Numbered from the stretch's first letter, positions 17,901 to 26,940 are shown. The stretch is 64,000 bases of DNA from Streptomyces sp. NRRL S-337 (GCF_000720175.1 NZ_JOIX01000001.1:372001-436000); one strand, 5' to 3'. Numbers and translations are program-made. The notes: generated by a model from the sequence alone, not told the origin.

Positions 17901-20900
17901 GGTCACCGGGCCCACGGTCTGGGTGTCGGTGCCGGTGGACGCGTCGAAGTCGCCGTCGTCGTTGTAGGTGGCGGTCAGCGCATAGGGGCTGCCGGCGGTG
18001 GTGGTCCAGGTGTGCGGGGTGGCCGCCGTGCCAGCGGTCAGCGGCACGACGACCGAGGGGGTGCCGTCGCCGAAGTCGAAGGTGACGGTGCCGGTGGGGG
18101 TGCCCGTGCCCGGGGCGACCGGCGCCACGGTGGCGGTGAGGTCGACGGAGCGGCCGGGCACCGACGGGTCGGGGGAGGAGGCCAGGCTGGTGACGGTGGC
18201 CGCCGGTGTGACGGTCTGGGTGGCGGTGCCGCTCGACGCGGTGAATCCGGCGTCCCCGCCGTACGTGGCGGTGACGGCGTAGGGGCTGCCGACGGTGGTG
18301 GTCCACGTGTGCGGGACGGTGGCGGTGCCGCCGGTCAGCGGCACCGCCACCGGTGCACTGCCGTCGCCGAAGGCGAACGTCACGGTCCCGGTCGGCGTCC
18401 CGGCGCCCGGTGCCACCGCCGTGACGGCGGCGGTCACCGTCACCGGCTGCCCGGTCACCGACGGGTCGGGCGAGGAGTCGACCACCGTCGTCGTCAACGC
18501 CGGCTGCACGGTGTGGATTTCGACCCCCGCCGAGGCGGTGAAGTCGTCGTCGCCGCTGTAGTGGGCGGTGACCGTGTACGGGCCGGCCGCCCCCGTGAAG
18601 GCGTGCGTGGTCGTCGCCAGGCCCTGGGACAGGGGCGCGACGACCGGTGCGGTGCCGTCGCCGAAGTCGAAGGCGACCGTCCCGGTCGGTACCCCGGCGC
18701 CCGGCGGATCCGGCGTCACCCGGGCGAAGAACGACACCTGCCCGCCGGTCACCGACGGCTCCGGGAGGTCGCTGACGGAAGTGGTGCTCGCGCCCGGGCC
18801 GACGGTCAGGGTGCTGGCACCGCCGGACGTGGTGAAGTCGGCGTCGCCGTTGTAGGTGGCGGTCAGCGGGTAGGGGCTGCCGGCGGTGGTGGTCCAGGCG
18901 TGGGTGGCGGTCGCCGTGCCGTCCGTCAGTGGGGCGGTGACCGAGGGGGAGCCGTCGCCGAAGTCGAAGGTGACGGTGCCGGTCGGGGTGCCGTCGCCGG
19001 GGGCGACCGCGGCGACCGTCGCGGTGACGGCGACGGGCTGGCCGGGCACCGCCGGGTTCGGGACGGAGGCGATCGACGTGGTGCTCGCGGCCGGGGCCAC
19101 GGGGTGCCCGGCGGTCGCCGTGGTGGGCCCGAAGTCGGCGTCCCCGCCGTAGGAAGCGGTGACGACGTACGGGCTGCCGGCGGCACCGGCCCAGGTGTGG
19201 GTGACGGTCGCCGCCCCGCCGACGAGCGGCACCGCGACCGGTGCGGTGCCGTCGCCGAAGTCCACGGTGACGGTGCCGGTCGGGGTGCCGTCGCCCGGCG
19301 CGGTCGGGGTGACCGTCGCGGTCACGGTCACCGGCTGGCCGGAGACCGAGGTGTCCGGGCCCATGGTGATCACCGCCTCGGATGCCGCCCGGCCGACGGC
19401 GTGGCCGGTGGTGTCGGCGGAGGCGGTGAAGTCGGGGGCGCCGCCGTAGGCCGCGGTGACGGTGTAGGGGCTGCCGGCGGTTCCGGCGAAGGCGTGCTGG
19501 GCGGTGGCCACCCCGGCCACCACGGGCACCGCGACCGGTGGGGTGCCGTCGCCGAAGTCGAACGCCAGGGTGCCGGTCGGGGTGCCGGCGCCCGGCGCCA
19601 CCGGTGCGACCGTCGCGGTGAAGGTGACCGGCTGGCCGGCGACGGACGGCTCCGGCCCGGCGGCGACCGTGGTCGTGGTGGCGACGGGCAGGACCGTCTG
19701 GTTGGCGCCGGCCACCGCGGGGGTGAAGTCGTCGCTGCCGTTGTAGACGGCGCTGATCGCATAGGGGCTGCCGAGACTGCTGGTCCAGGCGTGGGTGAAC
19801 AGCGCGGAGCCGCCGGTCAGCGCCGCCGTGGCGGGGGGTGTGCCGTCACCGAAGTCGACGGTGAGGGTGCCGGTCGGCACCCCCGCTCCCGGCGGCACCG
19901 CCGCGGCCGTTACCGCGACGGTCACCGGCTCGCCCACCACCGACGGGCCCGCGCCGGCGGAGACCGTGAGGGTGGCCGCGGTCCGCACCACGGCCTGTGT
20001 GATGGTGACCGTGGAGGACTGAAAGTCGCCGGTGCCGTGGTAGGTGGCGGTGACGGTGTAGGGGCTGCCTCCGGTGGTGGTGTACGCGTGCACCACGGTC
20101 GCCAGTCCGGCCACCGTGGCGGTGGTCTCGGCCGGGGAGCCGTCGCCGAAGTCGAAGGTGACCGTGCCGGTCGGCTCCCCCGTCGCCGGGGCGAGGGTGG
20201 AGACCGCCGCGGTCAGGGTGACCGGCTGGCCCACCGACGACGGGTGGGGCGAGGCGACCACCGTGGTGGCGGTGGCCGCGGCGTTCACCGTCTGGGTGTC
20301 GGTGCCGGAGGAACCGGTGAGGTTCGCGTCGCCGTTGTAGGTGGCGGTGACGGTGTAGGGGCTGCCGGCGGTCCTGGTGTACGGGTGGACGGCTACCGCG
20401 GTGCCATCGGCGAGCGGTGCCCGGACCGCCGGTGAGCCGTCGCCGAAGTCGAAGGTGACGTACCCGGTGGGGGTGCCGGCGCCGGCCGCGGTGGACGCGA
20501 CGGTCGCCGTGAAGGTGACCGGTTCGCCGGTCGCCGAGGGATCCGGCGCGGACACCGGCGTCGTCGTCGAACCGGCCTGGTCGACGGTCTGGTTGTCCAG
20601 CCCGGACGACCCCGCGAAGTCGGCGTCGCCACTGTAGACCGCGGTCACCGAGTAGGAGCCGGCGGCGGCGTAGGCGTGGGTGGCCGTCGCCGTACCGCCG
20701 GCCAGCGGTACCGCGACCGTCGGGGAGCCGTCGCCGAACTCGAAGGTGACGCTGCCGGCCGGGGTGCCCGAGGCGGGCGGGACCACCGCGACCGCCGCGG
20801 TGAAGGTCACCGTCCCGCCGACGACCGACGGTTCGGGCGACGAACTGACCGTCGTGGAGGTGGTCGAGACGCTCGTCGCCACGCTCTGCACGGCCGTGCC

Positions 20901-23537
20901 GACCGAGGCCGCGAAGTCCCCGTCCCCGGCGTAGGACGCGGTGACCGTGTAGGGGCTGCCCGAGGTGCTGGTCCAGGCGTGGGTCACGGTGGCCAGATTG
21001 CCGGAGACCGGTGCGGTGACGGTCGGGGAGCCGTCCCCGAAGTCGAAGGTGACCGAACCCGAGGGCGCACCGGCGCCCGGCGGCACCGGCGTCACCCGCG
21101 CGATCAGCGTCACGGTCTGGCCCACCGCCGAGGGCGAGGCCGACGAGGTCACCGTGGTGGTGGTCGCGGCCGGCGTCACGGTGTGCACGAGGGTGTCGTC
21201 CGACGGGGCGAAGTCGCCGTCACCGCTGTAGTGGGCGGTGATGGTGTAGGGGCTGTTGGCGGCGCTGGTGTAGACGTGGGTGACGGTGGCCGAGCCGTCG
21301 ACCAGCCGGGCGGTGAGGATCGGACTGCCGTCGCCGAAGTCCAAGGTGGCCTCGCCGGTCGGAATGCCGGCACCGGGTGCGACGGGGGAGACGGTGACCG
21401 TCACCGCTTCACCGGTCACCGACGGGTCGGGCGCGGCGGTGACGGTGGTGACGGTGGCCGACTGCTCCACACTGTGCAGTGAACTCCCGCGGGATTCGGT
21501 GAAGTTGATGTCGCCGCTGTAGCTGACAGTCATCGCGTAGGGGCTCTGCGAGGCGTTGATGTAGGCGTGGGTGGTACCGGCGGTGCCGCCGGTCAGGGGC
21601 ACCGTGACCGGCGCGCTGCCGTCACCGAAGTCGAAGGTGACGGTGCCGGTCGGGATGACCGAGGACGCCGGGACGCCCTGCACGGTGGCGCTGAAGGTGA
21701 CGGTCTGTCCGGTCACCGACGGGGCCGGGGTCGCGCTGACCGTCGTCATCGAGAGGGCCTTGGTGACCACCTGACTGTCCGCCCCCGCCGAGGGGTTGAA
21801 GTTGTCGTCGCCGCTGTACGTCGCCGCGACCGTGTACGGACTGTCCGACACCTCGGGGTTGGTGTGGCTGACGGTCGCCGTGCCGCCCGTGACCGGTGCC
21901 GTCACCGGCGGGCTGTCGTCGCTGAACTCGAAGGTCACGGTGCCCGTGGGCGAACCGGCGGCCGGCGTCTCGGGGATGATTTTGGCGACGAAGGTCGTCG
22001 ACTGGCCCACCGTGGAGGGGTCGGGCACCGACGTCAGGGCTGTGGCGGTGTCGGCCGGCTCGACGGTCTGGGCGTCGATGCCGCTCGACGCGGTGAAGTC
22101 GGCATCGCCTTGGTAGGTGGCGGTGACCTGGTAGGGGGTATCCGAGGCGGCGCCGTAGGGGTGGGTGGTCTGCGCGGTGCCGTCGGTGAGCGCCGCGGTG
22201 ACGGTGGGGGTGTCGTCGCCGAAGTCGAAGGTGACCGTCCCGGTGGGGGTGCCCGCGCCGGGCGGAACGGTGGTGACCGCCGCGCTGAACGTCACTTCCT
22301 GCCCCACCGGGGAGGGGTCGGGCGTGGACACCAGAGTGGTGGTGGTGCCGGCCGGCTGCACCGCCAGGATGACGGTCTGCACGGACGGGGTGACGTCGGC
22401 GTCGCCGTTGTAGGTGGCGGTGACGGTGTACGGGCTCTGTGCGGCACCGGTGTAGGTGTGCGAGGTGGCGGCGGCTCCGTCGGCGAGGGGGAGGGTGACG
22501 GTGGGGGTGCCGTCGCCGAAGTCGAAGGTGACCGTCCCGGTGGGGGTGGCCGCGCCGGGCGGGATGGCGGTGACCGTCGCTCCGAACGTCACCGGCTCGC
22601 CCACCGTCGCGGGATCGGGCGTCACGGTGACGGCCGTCGTCGAGGAGGCCGGGCCCACGGTCTGGGTGGCCGTCCCCGTCGAGGGGGTGAGGTCGCTGTC
22701 GCCGCTGTAGGTGACGGTGACGGTGTACGGGGTGGCGGACGCGTCGGCGTAGGCGTGGTCGACGGACGCCGTCCCGCCCGTCAGCGGGGTGGTGACGGTG
22801 GGGGTGCCGTCGCCGAAGTCGAAGGTCACGGTGCCGGTGGGGGTGCCCGCGCCGGGCGGGACGGCGGTGACCGTCGCGCTGGCGGTGACCGGCTGGCCGG
22901 CCACGGTCGGGTTCGGGGCGACGCTCACGCCGACCGCGGAGGCGGCCTGTTGGACGGTCTGGGTGTCGGTGCCCGTCGAGGCGGTGAAGTCGGTGTCCCC
23001 GCTGTAGTCGGCGGTGATCGCGTAGGGCGTCCCGGCGGCGTCGGTGTAGGTGTGGCCGACCGTGGCGGCGCCGCCGACCAGCGGGGCGGTGACGGTGGGG
23101 GTGCCGTCGCCGAAGTCGAAGATCACCGTCCCGGTGGGCTTCCCGTCCCCCGGCGGTACGGGAGCCACCCGCGCGACGAGGGTGACGGACTGCCCGGCCA
23201 GCGACGGATCGGGGGCGGACCGCACGGAGGTGGTGGTCGAGGCCGCCTCGACCACCTGGGTTGTGGTGCCGGTGCACACGGTGAAGAAGACGTCGCCGCC
23301 GTAGGAGGCGGTGACCTGGTAGGGGGTCTCGGACGGTGCGGTGTAGACGTGGCTGACCGTCGCGGTGCCGCCGGTGAGGGCCACCGGCACGGATGCCGAG
23401 CCGTCGCCGAAGTCGAAGGTGACGGTGCCCGACGGGGTGCCGGTGGTGGGCGGAACACCCGTCACCACGGCGGTGAGGGCGACCGCTTGCCCCACCACGG
23501 AGGGGTCCGGCGCGGAGCTCACGGTGGTCCGGGTGGA
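14949..23537 (-). repeat. 29 tandem ~297-bp repeats encoding Ig/PKD-like domains
   Basis: The period is about 297 bp. Copies near the C-terminal end of the gene (low coordinates) are most alike. Repeats 23 and 24 share KAATTTAVVSSPDPTVVGQP. A DNA block of about 80 bp near 16,655-16,735 recurs about 300 bp away at 16,950-17,030 almost unchanged, and a block near 15,690-15,770 recurs near 16,285-16,365. This points to recent duplication or gene conversion at that end. Confidence 0.85.
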
Positions 23538-24587
23538 AGCCTGGTAGCCGTAGCCGCCGGACACGGTCACACTGCCGCCCGGTGTGGTGATGACGAGGTC
23601 GGCCGGGCCCGGCGTGCCCGGCGGCGTCACCACCAGGAGCAGGCTGTCGGAGAACGCCCGGAAGGACACCGCGGGCACCCCGTCGACGGTGACCTCGGTG
23701 ACCCGGCTGAGGCCGGTGCCGCTCACCACCAGGGTGGTGCCGCCCTCGATCGGCCCGGTGCTCGGGCTGACACCGGTCACCGAGGGCGCCGCGACATAGG
23801 TGTAGAGCAGCCGGTTGCTCACCCCGCCGAGGGTGGTCACGGACACCGGGACGGTGCCGGGGCCCGCGACGGGCGGAGCGGTCACCAGCAGCTGACTGTC
23901 GGAGACCGCGGTGGGGAAGGCCACCGCGTCCCCGAAGCGCACCAGCAGCGCGGTGCGCAGGTTGACGCCCACCAGCTCCACCACATTGCCTCCGCCGACC
24001 GGGCCGGTGGTGGGGATCAGCCGCGAAATGCTGGGCCAGTACAGGTAGAAGAAGTACCCGATGCGGGTGCTGCCGCCGGGAGCGGTGACGGTGACCGGGA
24101 CCGCGCCGGCGCCCGGGGGAGTCACCGCCACGATGGTCCGGTCGTCGAGCACGGCGAAGCTCGCCGCCCGCCTGGTGCCGAAATACACCGCGGTGGCGCC
24201 GGTGAAGCGGCGCCCGATGATGGTCACCAACGTGCCGCCGCTGTACGGGCCCTGGTCAGGGAAGACCCCGGACAGGCTCTGCAGGCCGGGCGCCGCGGCC
24301 CGGCCGGTGAGCTCGGTCCGCCGCAGCGACGCCAATGCGGCGGCCGGCCGGTTCAGCAGCCCGGGCAGACCGTGCAGCAGGGTGCCGCTGTCGAGCGCCC
24401 GCGGCAGGTCGGCGCGGTCCGCGGAGGTGCGCAGCACCAACTGGTCGGCCGCGCCCCGCACGGCGAGCGGCACCGGTGCGTTCAGGGTGGGCACGACCGT
24501 GGGGGAGGCCGGGTCGACGACGGCGAGGCAGTTCCCGTCCCGGTCGGTGATCAGAAAGGCCCCGTTCGGGCGCTCCGGCGTCAGCAT
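14949..24587 (-). CDS. Giant protein: three IPT/TIG domains plus 29 Ig/PKD-like repeats
   Basis: A protein of about 3,212 residues. A unique N-terminus (1-100; FLITDRDGNCLAVVDPASPT) leads to three IPT/TIG domains (about 102-350; GPYSGGTLVTIIGRRF, GPVGGGNVVELVGVNL, GPIEGGTTLVVSGTGL). From residue 351 to the end there are 29 tandem repeats of ~99 residues. The consensus is SPDPSVxGQPVT ... GTPTGTVTFDFGDG ... HTYT ... SPYTVTATYNGD ... GTDTQTV, a PKD/Big-like beta sandwich. The last repeat lacks FGDG. The start ATG (24585-24587) has AGGA 8 nt upstream; sequence above it looks noncoding. I see no signal peptide, LPXTG motif or membrane anchor. A long adhesin-like or structural rod is likely; the export route is unclear. 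Confidence 0.88.
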   Translation of the reverse strand: MLTPERPNGAFLITDRDGNCLAVVDPASPTVVPTLNAPVPLAVRGAADQLVLRTSADRADLPRALDSGTLLHGLPGLLNRPAAALASLRRTELTGRAAAPGLQSLSGVFPDQGPYSGGTLVTIIGRRFTGATAVYFGTRRAASFAVLDDRTIVAVTPPGAGAVPVTVTAPGGSTRIGYFFYLYWPSISRLIPTTGPVGGGNVVELVGVNLRTALLVRFGDAVAFPTAVSDSQLLVTAPPVAGPGTVPVSVTTLGGVSNRLLYTYVAAPSVTGVSPSTGPIEGGTTLVVSGTGLSRVTEVTVDGVPAVSFRAFSDSLLLVVTPPGTPGPADLVITTPGGSVTVSGGYGYQASTRTTVSSAPDPSVVGQAVALTAVVTGVPPTTGTPSGTVTFDFGDGSASVPVALTGGTATVSHVYTAPSETPYQVTASYGGDVFFTVCTGTTTQVVEAASTTTSVRSAPDPSLAGQSVTLVARVAPVPPGDGKPTGTVIFDFGDGTPTVTAPLVGGAATVGHTYTDAAGTPYAITADYSGDTDFTASTGTDTQTVQQAASAVGVSVAPNPTVAGQPVTASATVTAVPPGAGTPTGTVTFDFGDGTPTVTTPLTGGTASVDHAYADASATPYTVTVTYSGDSDLTPSTGTATQTVGPASSTTAVTVTPDPATVGEPVTFGATVTAIPPGAATPTGTVTFDFGDGTPTVTLPLADGAAATSHTYTGAAQSPYTVTATYNGDADVTPSVQTVILAVQPAGTTTTLVSTPDPSPVGQEVTFSAAVTTVPPGAGTPTGTVTFDFGDDTPTVTAALTDGTAQTTHPYGAASDTPYQVTATYQGDADFTASSGIDAQTVEPADTATALTSVPDPSTVGQSTTFVAKIIPETPAAGSPTGTVTFEFSDDSPPVTAPVTGGTATVSHTNPEVSDSPYTVAATYSGDDNFNPSAGADSQVVTKALSMTTVSATPAPSVTGQTVTFSATVQGVPASSVIPTGTVTFDFGDGSAPVTVPLTGGTAGTTHAYINASQSPYAMTVSYSGDINFTESRGSSLHSVEQSATVTTVTAAPDPSVTGEAVTVTVSPVAPGAGIPTGEATLDFGDGSPILTARLVDGSATVTHVYTSAANSPYTITAHYSGDGDFAPSDDTLVHTVTPAATTTTVTSSASPSAVGQTVTLIARVTPVPPGAGAPSGSVTFDFGDGSPTVTAPVSGNLATVTHAWTSTSGSPYTVTASYAGDGDFAASVGTAVQSVATSVSTTSTTVSSSPEPSVVGGTVTFTAAVAVVPPASGTPAGSVTFEFGDGSPTVAVPLAGGTATATHAYAAAGSYSVTAVYSGDADFAGSSGLDNQTVDQAGSTTTPVSAPDPSATGEPVTFTATVASTAAGAGTPTGYVTFDFGDGSPAVRAPLADGTAVAVHPYTRTAGSPYTVTATYNGDANLTGSSGTDTQTVNAAATATTVVASPHPSSVGQPVTLTAAVSTLAPATGEPTGTVTFDFGDGSPAETTATVAGLATVVHAYTTTGGSPYTVTATYHGTGDFQSSTVTITQAVVRTAATLTVSAGAGPSVVGEPVTVAVTAAAVPPGAGVPTGTLTVDFGDGTPPATAALTGGSALFTHAWTSSLGSPYAISAVYNGSDDFTPAVAGANQTVLPVATTTTVAAGPEPSVAGQPVTFTATVAPVAPGAGTPTGTLAFDFGDGTPPVAVPVVAGVATAQHAFAGTAGSPYTVTAAYGGAPDFTASADTTGHAVGRAASEAVITMGPDTSVSGQPVTVTATVTPTAPGDGTPTGTVTVDFGDGTAPVAVPLVGGAATVTHTWAGAAGSPYVVTASYGGDADFGPTTATAGHPVAPAASTTSIASVPNPAVPGQPVAVTATVAAVAPGDGTPTGTVTFDFGDGSPSVTAPLTDGTATATHAWTTTAGSPYPLTATYNGDADFTTSGGASTLTVGPGASTTSVSDLPEPSVTGGQVSFFARVTPDPPGAGVPTGTVAFDFGDGTAPVVAPLSQGLATTTHAFTGAAGPYTVTAHYSGDDDFTASAGVEIHTVQPALTTTVVDSSPDPSVTGQPVTVTAAVTAVAPGAGTPTGTVTFAFGDGSAPVAVPLTGGTATVPHTWTTTVGSPYAVTATYGGDAGFTASSGTATQTVTPAATVTSLASSPDPSVPGRSVDLTATVAPVAPGTGTPTGTVTFDFGDGTPSVVVPLTAGTAATPHTWTTTAGSPYALTATYNDDGDFDASTGTDTQTVGPVTAAMTLFSSPTPSTARQNVTFTARISAVPPGAGAPTGTVTFDFGDGTAPATAPVLGGVATADHAYATTAGSPYQVTASYSGDPDFTTVAATAPHAVTASAATTSTTVTSSPDPTVTGQPVTFTATVAPTPNGGGVPTGTVTFDFGDGTAAITAPLSGGGVTVAHTYTRATGSPYGITARYSGDANFSSSSGTDTQTVLPAATTTTPATTPDPSVTGQPVTLTATVAPVGPGAGVPTGTVTFDFGDGSPAASAALSGGVARIGHTYSSEGGPYTVTASYNGDTSFIVSTGTDLQTVGKAATTTAVVSSPDPTVVGQPTTLTATVAPAAPGTGTPTGTVTFDFGDGSPTVTAPLSNGLATTTHTYTATSGSPYAFTGTYNGDTNYTTSSGIDTQTVGKAATTTAVVSSPDPTVVGQPTTLTATVAPIAPGTGTPTGTVTFDFGDGTSPATATLSGGVATITHTYTGTSGSPHTFTGTYNGDSNYTTSHGVDTQTVNRAATTTSLVSVPDPGVVGQPVTLTATVAPVAPGTGSPTGTVTFTFGDGAGSVTATLSGGVATVTHTWTTRTGSPFTVTAAYNGDTNFTTSSGTDTQTVNRAATTTTVTSSPDPSVAGQSVTLTATVDAQAPGAGTPTGTVTFSFGDGTGTATATLTGGVATLTHTYAGTSGSPFTVTAGYNGDANYATSSGTDAQTVNKAATTTTVTSAPDPSAAGQSVTLTATVAPVAPGTGSPTGTVTFTFGDGTSSATAPVSGGVATLTHTWTTRTGSPFTVTATYNGDTNFTTSTGTDTQTLSKLPTTTTVTSTPDPSVSGQPVTIRATVSATSGTPTGTVTFTFGDGTNSATAPVSGGVATITHTYSGTTGSPFTLSAAYGGDASFAASTGTDPQTVNRATTSTVVVSTPNPSTTGDTVTVTATVTAVSPGTGTPTGTVALAVTGRTPQIVTLVNGRASAQFNPLPKGTHLITGNYNGDVSFAPSSGSTLQTVSN

Positions 24588-25200
24588 GTGACGGTCCTCA
24601 CCCGGGTCGTCGTTCCGTCGACCGCATCGACGCCTCCCACGGGGCGTCCCTCCATGGGAGGCGCGGTGGTCAGCGCCGGAAGCCGGCAGCCTCTGAGGCC
24701 CACGGCCACGACCGCATGGCGCAGGCCGGTGAGGGACACGGGGCGAACATGACGGACTGCATGCATGACGGCTCCAGGCCAGCTCGCGAGCCTGTCGCAC
24801 CGCTCGGCGCACGCGGGGGCGCCGGAACGGCCCTGATCTGCATGCCTCAACGGAGGAGCGCGCTCGGAAGGCCTCGTCAGCACGAGGCACCGAGAGGGGC
24901 AGGACGCCTTCCACTCCCCCGGAGAGGATGGGCGGCCCGCCGGAATCGGACGGTCTCAGTAACCCATTCCGGTGACGACGGCGACAACACTCCGCGTTCG
25001 ATGTCACTCGAAAGGACTAGCGTGCGCTCGGGGCGGGCGAGGTCGAAGCCCGGCGCGCGGCCGAGGGCGTGGCCACGCGGGCGCACCGACCATGGCGAGT
25101 GGTGCACTCGAGGGTTGCTGTCGTGCATGCCCTTGTAAGGTCGTGGTGGGTCAACGCCGTGGCGTGTCCGCACGAGCCGTGAAGCATGGGAGGGGCACAG
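24588..25200. other. Intergenic region of about 610 nt, nothing recognised
   Basis: This lies between the divergent giant repeat gene and the small Pro/Gln-rich membrane protein. Open frames here lack ribosome binding sites and read as Arg/Pro-rich shadows. It must contain two promoters, but I cannot point to one with confidence. Confidence 0.4.
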
Positions 25201-25548
25201 ATGGGCTTGTCGTTGCTATTGCTGTTGGTGGTCTTGGCCGTGTTGGCCGCGCTCGTGGTCGTCATCGCCGTGGCGGTGAGCAAGCGCGGCAGGAGCGCGC
25301 AGCCGCAGGTCCCTCCCGGGGGTTGGGCCGCGGGCCCGGGCATGCCGAACCAGGCGCCGTATCCGCCCGCCCAGTACCCCGGCCAGGGGTACCCGCCGGC
25401 GCAGCAGCCGGGCGCGCAGGCGTATCCGCCGGCGCAGCAGCCCGGCGCGCAGGCGTATCCGCCGGTCACCCCTCCCGCGCAGCCGCCGCAGCACCCCGGA
25501 CCGTACGGCACCCCACCGCCGCAACAGCCGCCCTATCAGGGGCAGTAA
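25201..25548 (+). CDS. Small membrane protein with Pro/Gln/Tyr-rich cytoplasmic tail
   Basis: A 115-residue protein. A single N-terminal membrane helix (MGLSLLLLLVVLAVLAALVV, continuing into VIAVAV) is followed by basic SKRGR and then a low-complexity tail of YPPAQQPGAQA-type repeats (two near-identical copies) ending PPYQGQ. The positive charge after the helix suggests the tail is inside the cell. Such Pro/Gln/Tyr tails are common on Streptomyces membrane proteins and may mediate protein contacts. ATG at 25201 follows GGGAGGGG; ATG at 25186 would overlap that site. Function unknown. Confidence 0.78.
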   Translation: MGLSLLLLLVVLAVLAALVVVIAVAVSKRGRSAQPQVPPGGWAAGPGMPNQAPYPPAQYPGQGYPPAQQPGAQAYPPAQQPGAQAYPPVTPPAQPPQHPGPYGTPPPQQPPYQGQ

Positions 25549-25568
25549 CACCCGAAGATCGCCAATGA

Positions 25569-25593
25569 CCGGCCGCGGAGTCTCCGCGGCCGG
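25569..25593 (+). terminator. Strong GC hairpin terminator
   Basis: CCGGCCGCGGA (25569-25579) and TCCGCGGCCGG (25583-25593) form a perfect 11-bp stem with a 3-nt loop about 20 nt after the stop of the small membrane protein gene. No T-tract follows. It could serve both strands. Confidence 0.65.
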
Positions 25594-25623
25594 GGGACCT
25601 CTACCTGCTGCGGGACGAGCTAA

Positions 25624-25932
25624 CTACTCCACCGCATAGAGCAGCTTGTACTCAGCGCCACTCGCCTTGAAGTGCAGACTGCGCTCACCAGGCGTATCCG
25701 TGATCCAGTGCTTCCCGAGCTTGTCGTCCTCGTCCGGGCCGTCGTCCTCCCAGAGGGAGACCGCGATCCTTCCCGTGAAGTCGCAGTCGTACTTGACGGT
25801 GTACATCCGGTCTCCCAGCACTGTGCCATTCCACACGGTGCCGCGGTCCTGGAGCACAAGCCTCGGCTCATCGAAGCCGCTCCAGCCCTCAGTCGTGACG
25901 CACTTGAGCTTCTCCAGATACAGCTTGGCCAT
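25624..25932 (-). CDS. Small beta-sandwich (C2-like) single-domain protein
   Basis: A 102-residue acidic, beta-rich protein without signal peptide: MAKLYLEKLKCVTTEGWSG, then DEPRLVL, VWNGTVLG, GRIAVSLWEDDGPDEDDKLG, and a final strand AEYKLLYAVE. The D-rich loop between strands and the order of strands resemble a small calcium-binding C2-like domain of the sort seen on bacterial toxins and secreted proteins; this is inference. ATG 25930-25932 has AGGGGA just upstream. It stands alone between two hairpins. Confidence 0.7.
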   Translation of the reverse strand: MAKLYLEKLKCVTTEGWSGFDEPRLVLQDRGTVWNGTVLGDRMYTVKYDCDFTGRIAVSLWEDDGPDEDDKLGKHWITDTPGERSLHFKASGAEYKLLYAVE

Positions 25933-26016
25933 ACCGTCCCCTGTGAAGGATCCTTCCCGACACTGCACATCCTGCTGAACCTCAATAAACGATCACTAAA
26001 CGCATTCGGCAGTGTT

Positions 26017-26039
26017 CCCCGGCCGTCAGGCGGCCGGGG
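26017..26039 (-). terminator. GC hairpin terminator after the 293-residue protein gene
   Basis: CCCCGGCCG (26017-26025) pairs with CGGCCGGGG (26031-26039), a 9-bp stem with a 5-nt loop, just downstream of the minus-strand gene ending at 26059. Confidence 0.6.
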
Positions 26040-26058
26040 CGCCGGCCTGTGGTTCTTC

Positions 26059-26940
26059 TCAAGTGAGGGGGCTGCTCGGGGATCCCTCGATGTCGGCCAC
26101 GGCGAGCTGAAAGATGCGGTGCTGATCCTCGGTTACTGGCACGTCCGAGGTCCCGGCCTGCTCAGCTGCCTCCACCCATTCGCGAATGATCACCTCGATG
26201 ATGTCCGGCAAACCTGTGCCCAACAGCATCTCGATCAACTGCCAGGCGTGCTCCGTATGGGGAAATTTCGCGGCCAGGTAATGCGCTCTGGCTTCCTGCC
26301 ATATCTTCCGTGCCGCCTCCGGTCCGTCATTGTGGGCTGCGTCGTGCAGCAGGCGGCACCAGCCGATAGCGATGCGGTCGGAACAACCGCTGAACTCACT
26401 CTCCCAAGGGCTGATTTCCGCGACCTCACGGAACAACGCACGGGCCGCGGCACGCTCGCCGACAGAGTAAAGCTCGTGCGCCTGCCCCAACTTCGCGTCC
26501 AGCCGTCCCCACGGCGTGGCCCCGTGCTTGGCCACGTAGGCGTGCATTTCCGCCTCGTATTCTCTGAACTCAGCTGCGCGGCTCAGCAGATGTTCGGAGT
26601 ACCACCACAGCTCAGAAGTCTCACCCTCGTCGACGCCGTTGGCTTCGGCTTCCCGTAGCAGCTCGACGGCCCGTTCGCTGCCCTCTTTCATGTCGTCCGG
26701 GTCCATGAAGTCTTCCTGGGAGGCCAGGCAGCCGTATGCGCCGGCGAGGGCCACGGCACCTCGCACGTTCTCGTTCACCTCGCCGGATGCCAGATATTCG
26801 TCCACGGATGACGCGACATGGGACCAGTCCGCCTCGTCGGTCAGCTCTCCGGCCGGGGTGAAAAACGCCCGGAATTCCAACGGCAGCTCCCCGGAGGTGA
26901 TCAATGTGGTGACACTGGCGGGAATGGACGGCAGGTCCAT
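26059..26940 (-). CDS. Hypothetical helical (TPR-like) protein
   Basis: A 293-residue acidic, mostly helical protein. Helix pairs such as RGAVALAGAYGCLASQEDF, RLDAKLGQAHELYSVGERAA with ARALFREVAEIS, and DRIAIGWCRLLHDAAHNDGP look like tetratricopeptide-type repeats. No catalytic motif, signal or membrane segment is seen. The start ATG at 26938-26940 follows a strong AGGGGAGG. It seems monocistronic and ends at a hairpin. A protein-interaction role is likely; the family is not recognised. Confidence 0.78.
   Translation of the reverse strand: MDLPSIPASVTTLITSGELPLEFRAFFTPAGELTDEADWSHVASSVDEYLASGEVNENVRGAVALAGAYGCLASQEDFMDPDDMKEGSERAVELLREAEANGVDEGETSELWWYSEHLLSRAAEFREYEAEMHAYVAKHGATPWGRLDAKLGQAHELYSVGERAAARALFREVAEISPWESEFSGCSDRIAIGWCRLLHDAAHNDGPEAARKIWQEARAHYLAAKFPHTEHAWQLIEMLLGTGLPDIIEVIIREWVEAAEQAGTSDVPVTEDQHRIFQLAVADIEGSPSSPLT

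Noticed and set aside
15027..20435. An 1,802-codon open frame on the plus strand, antisense to the giant repeat gene (and others at 20.7-24.7 kb)
   Set aside because: It is a Gly/Arg-rich mirror of the repeat codons with no ribosome binding site and no recognisable fold. High GC and repetition keep the antisense frame open.
14949..23537. Tandem repeats considered as a CRISPR-like or satellite array
   Set aside because: The 297-bp units are in frame and encode a consistent ~99-residue domain.
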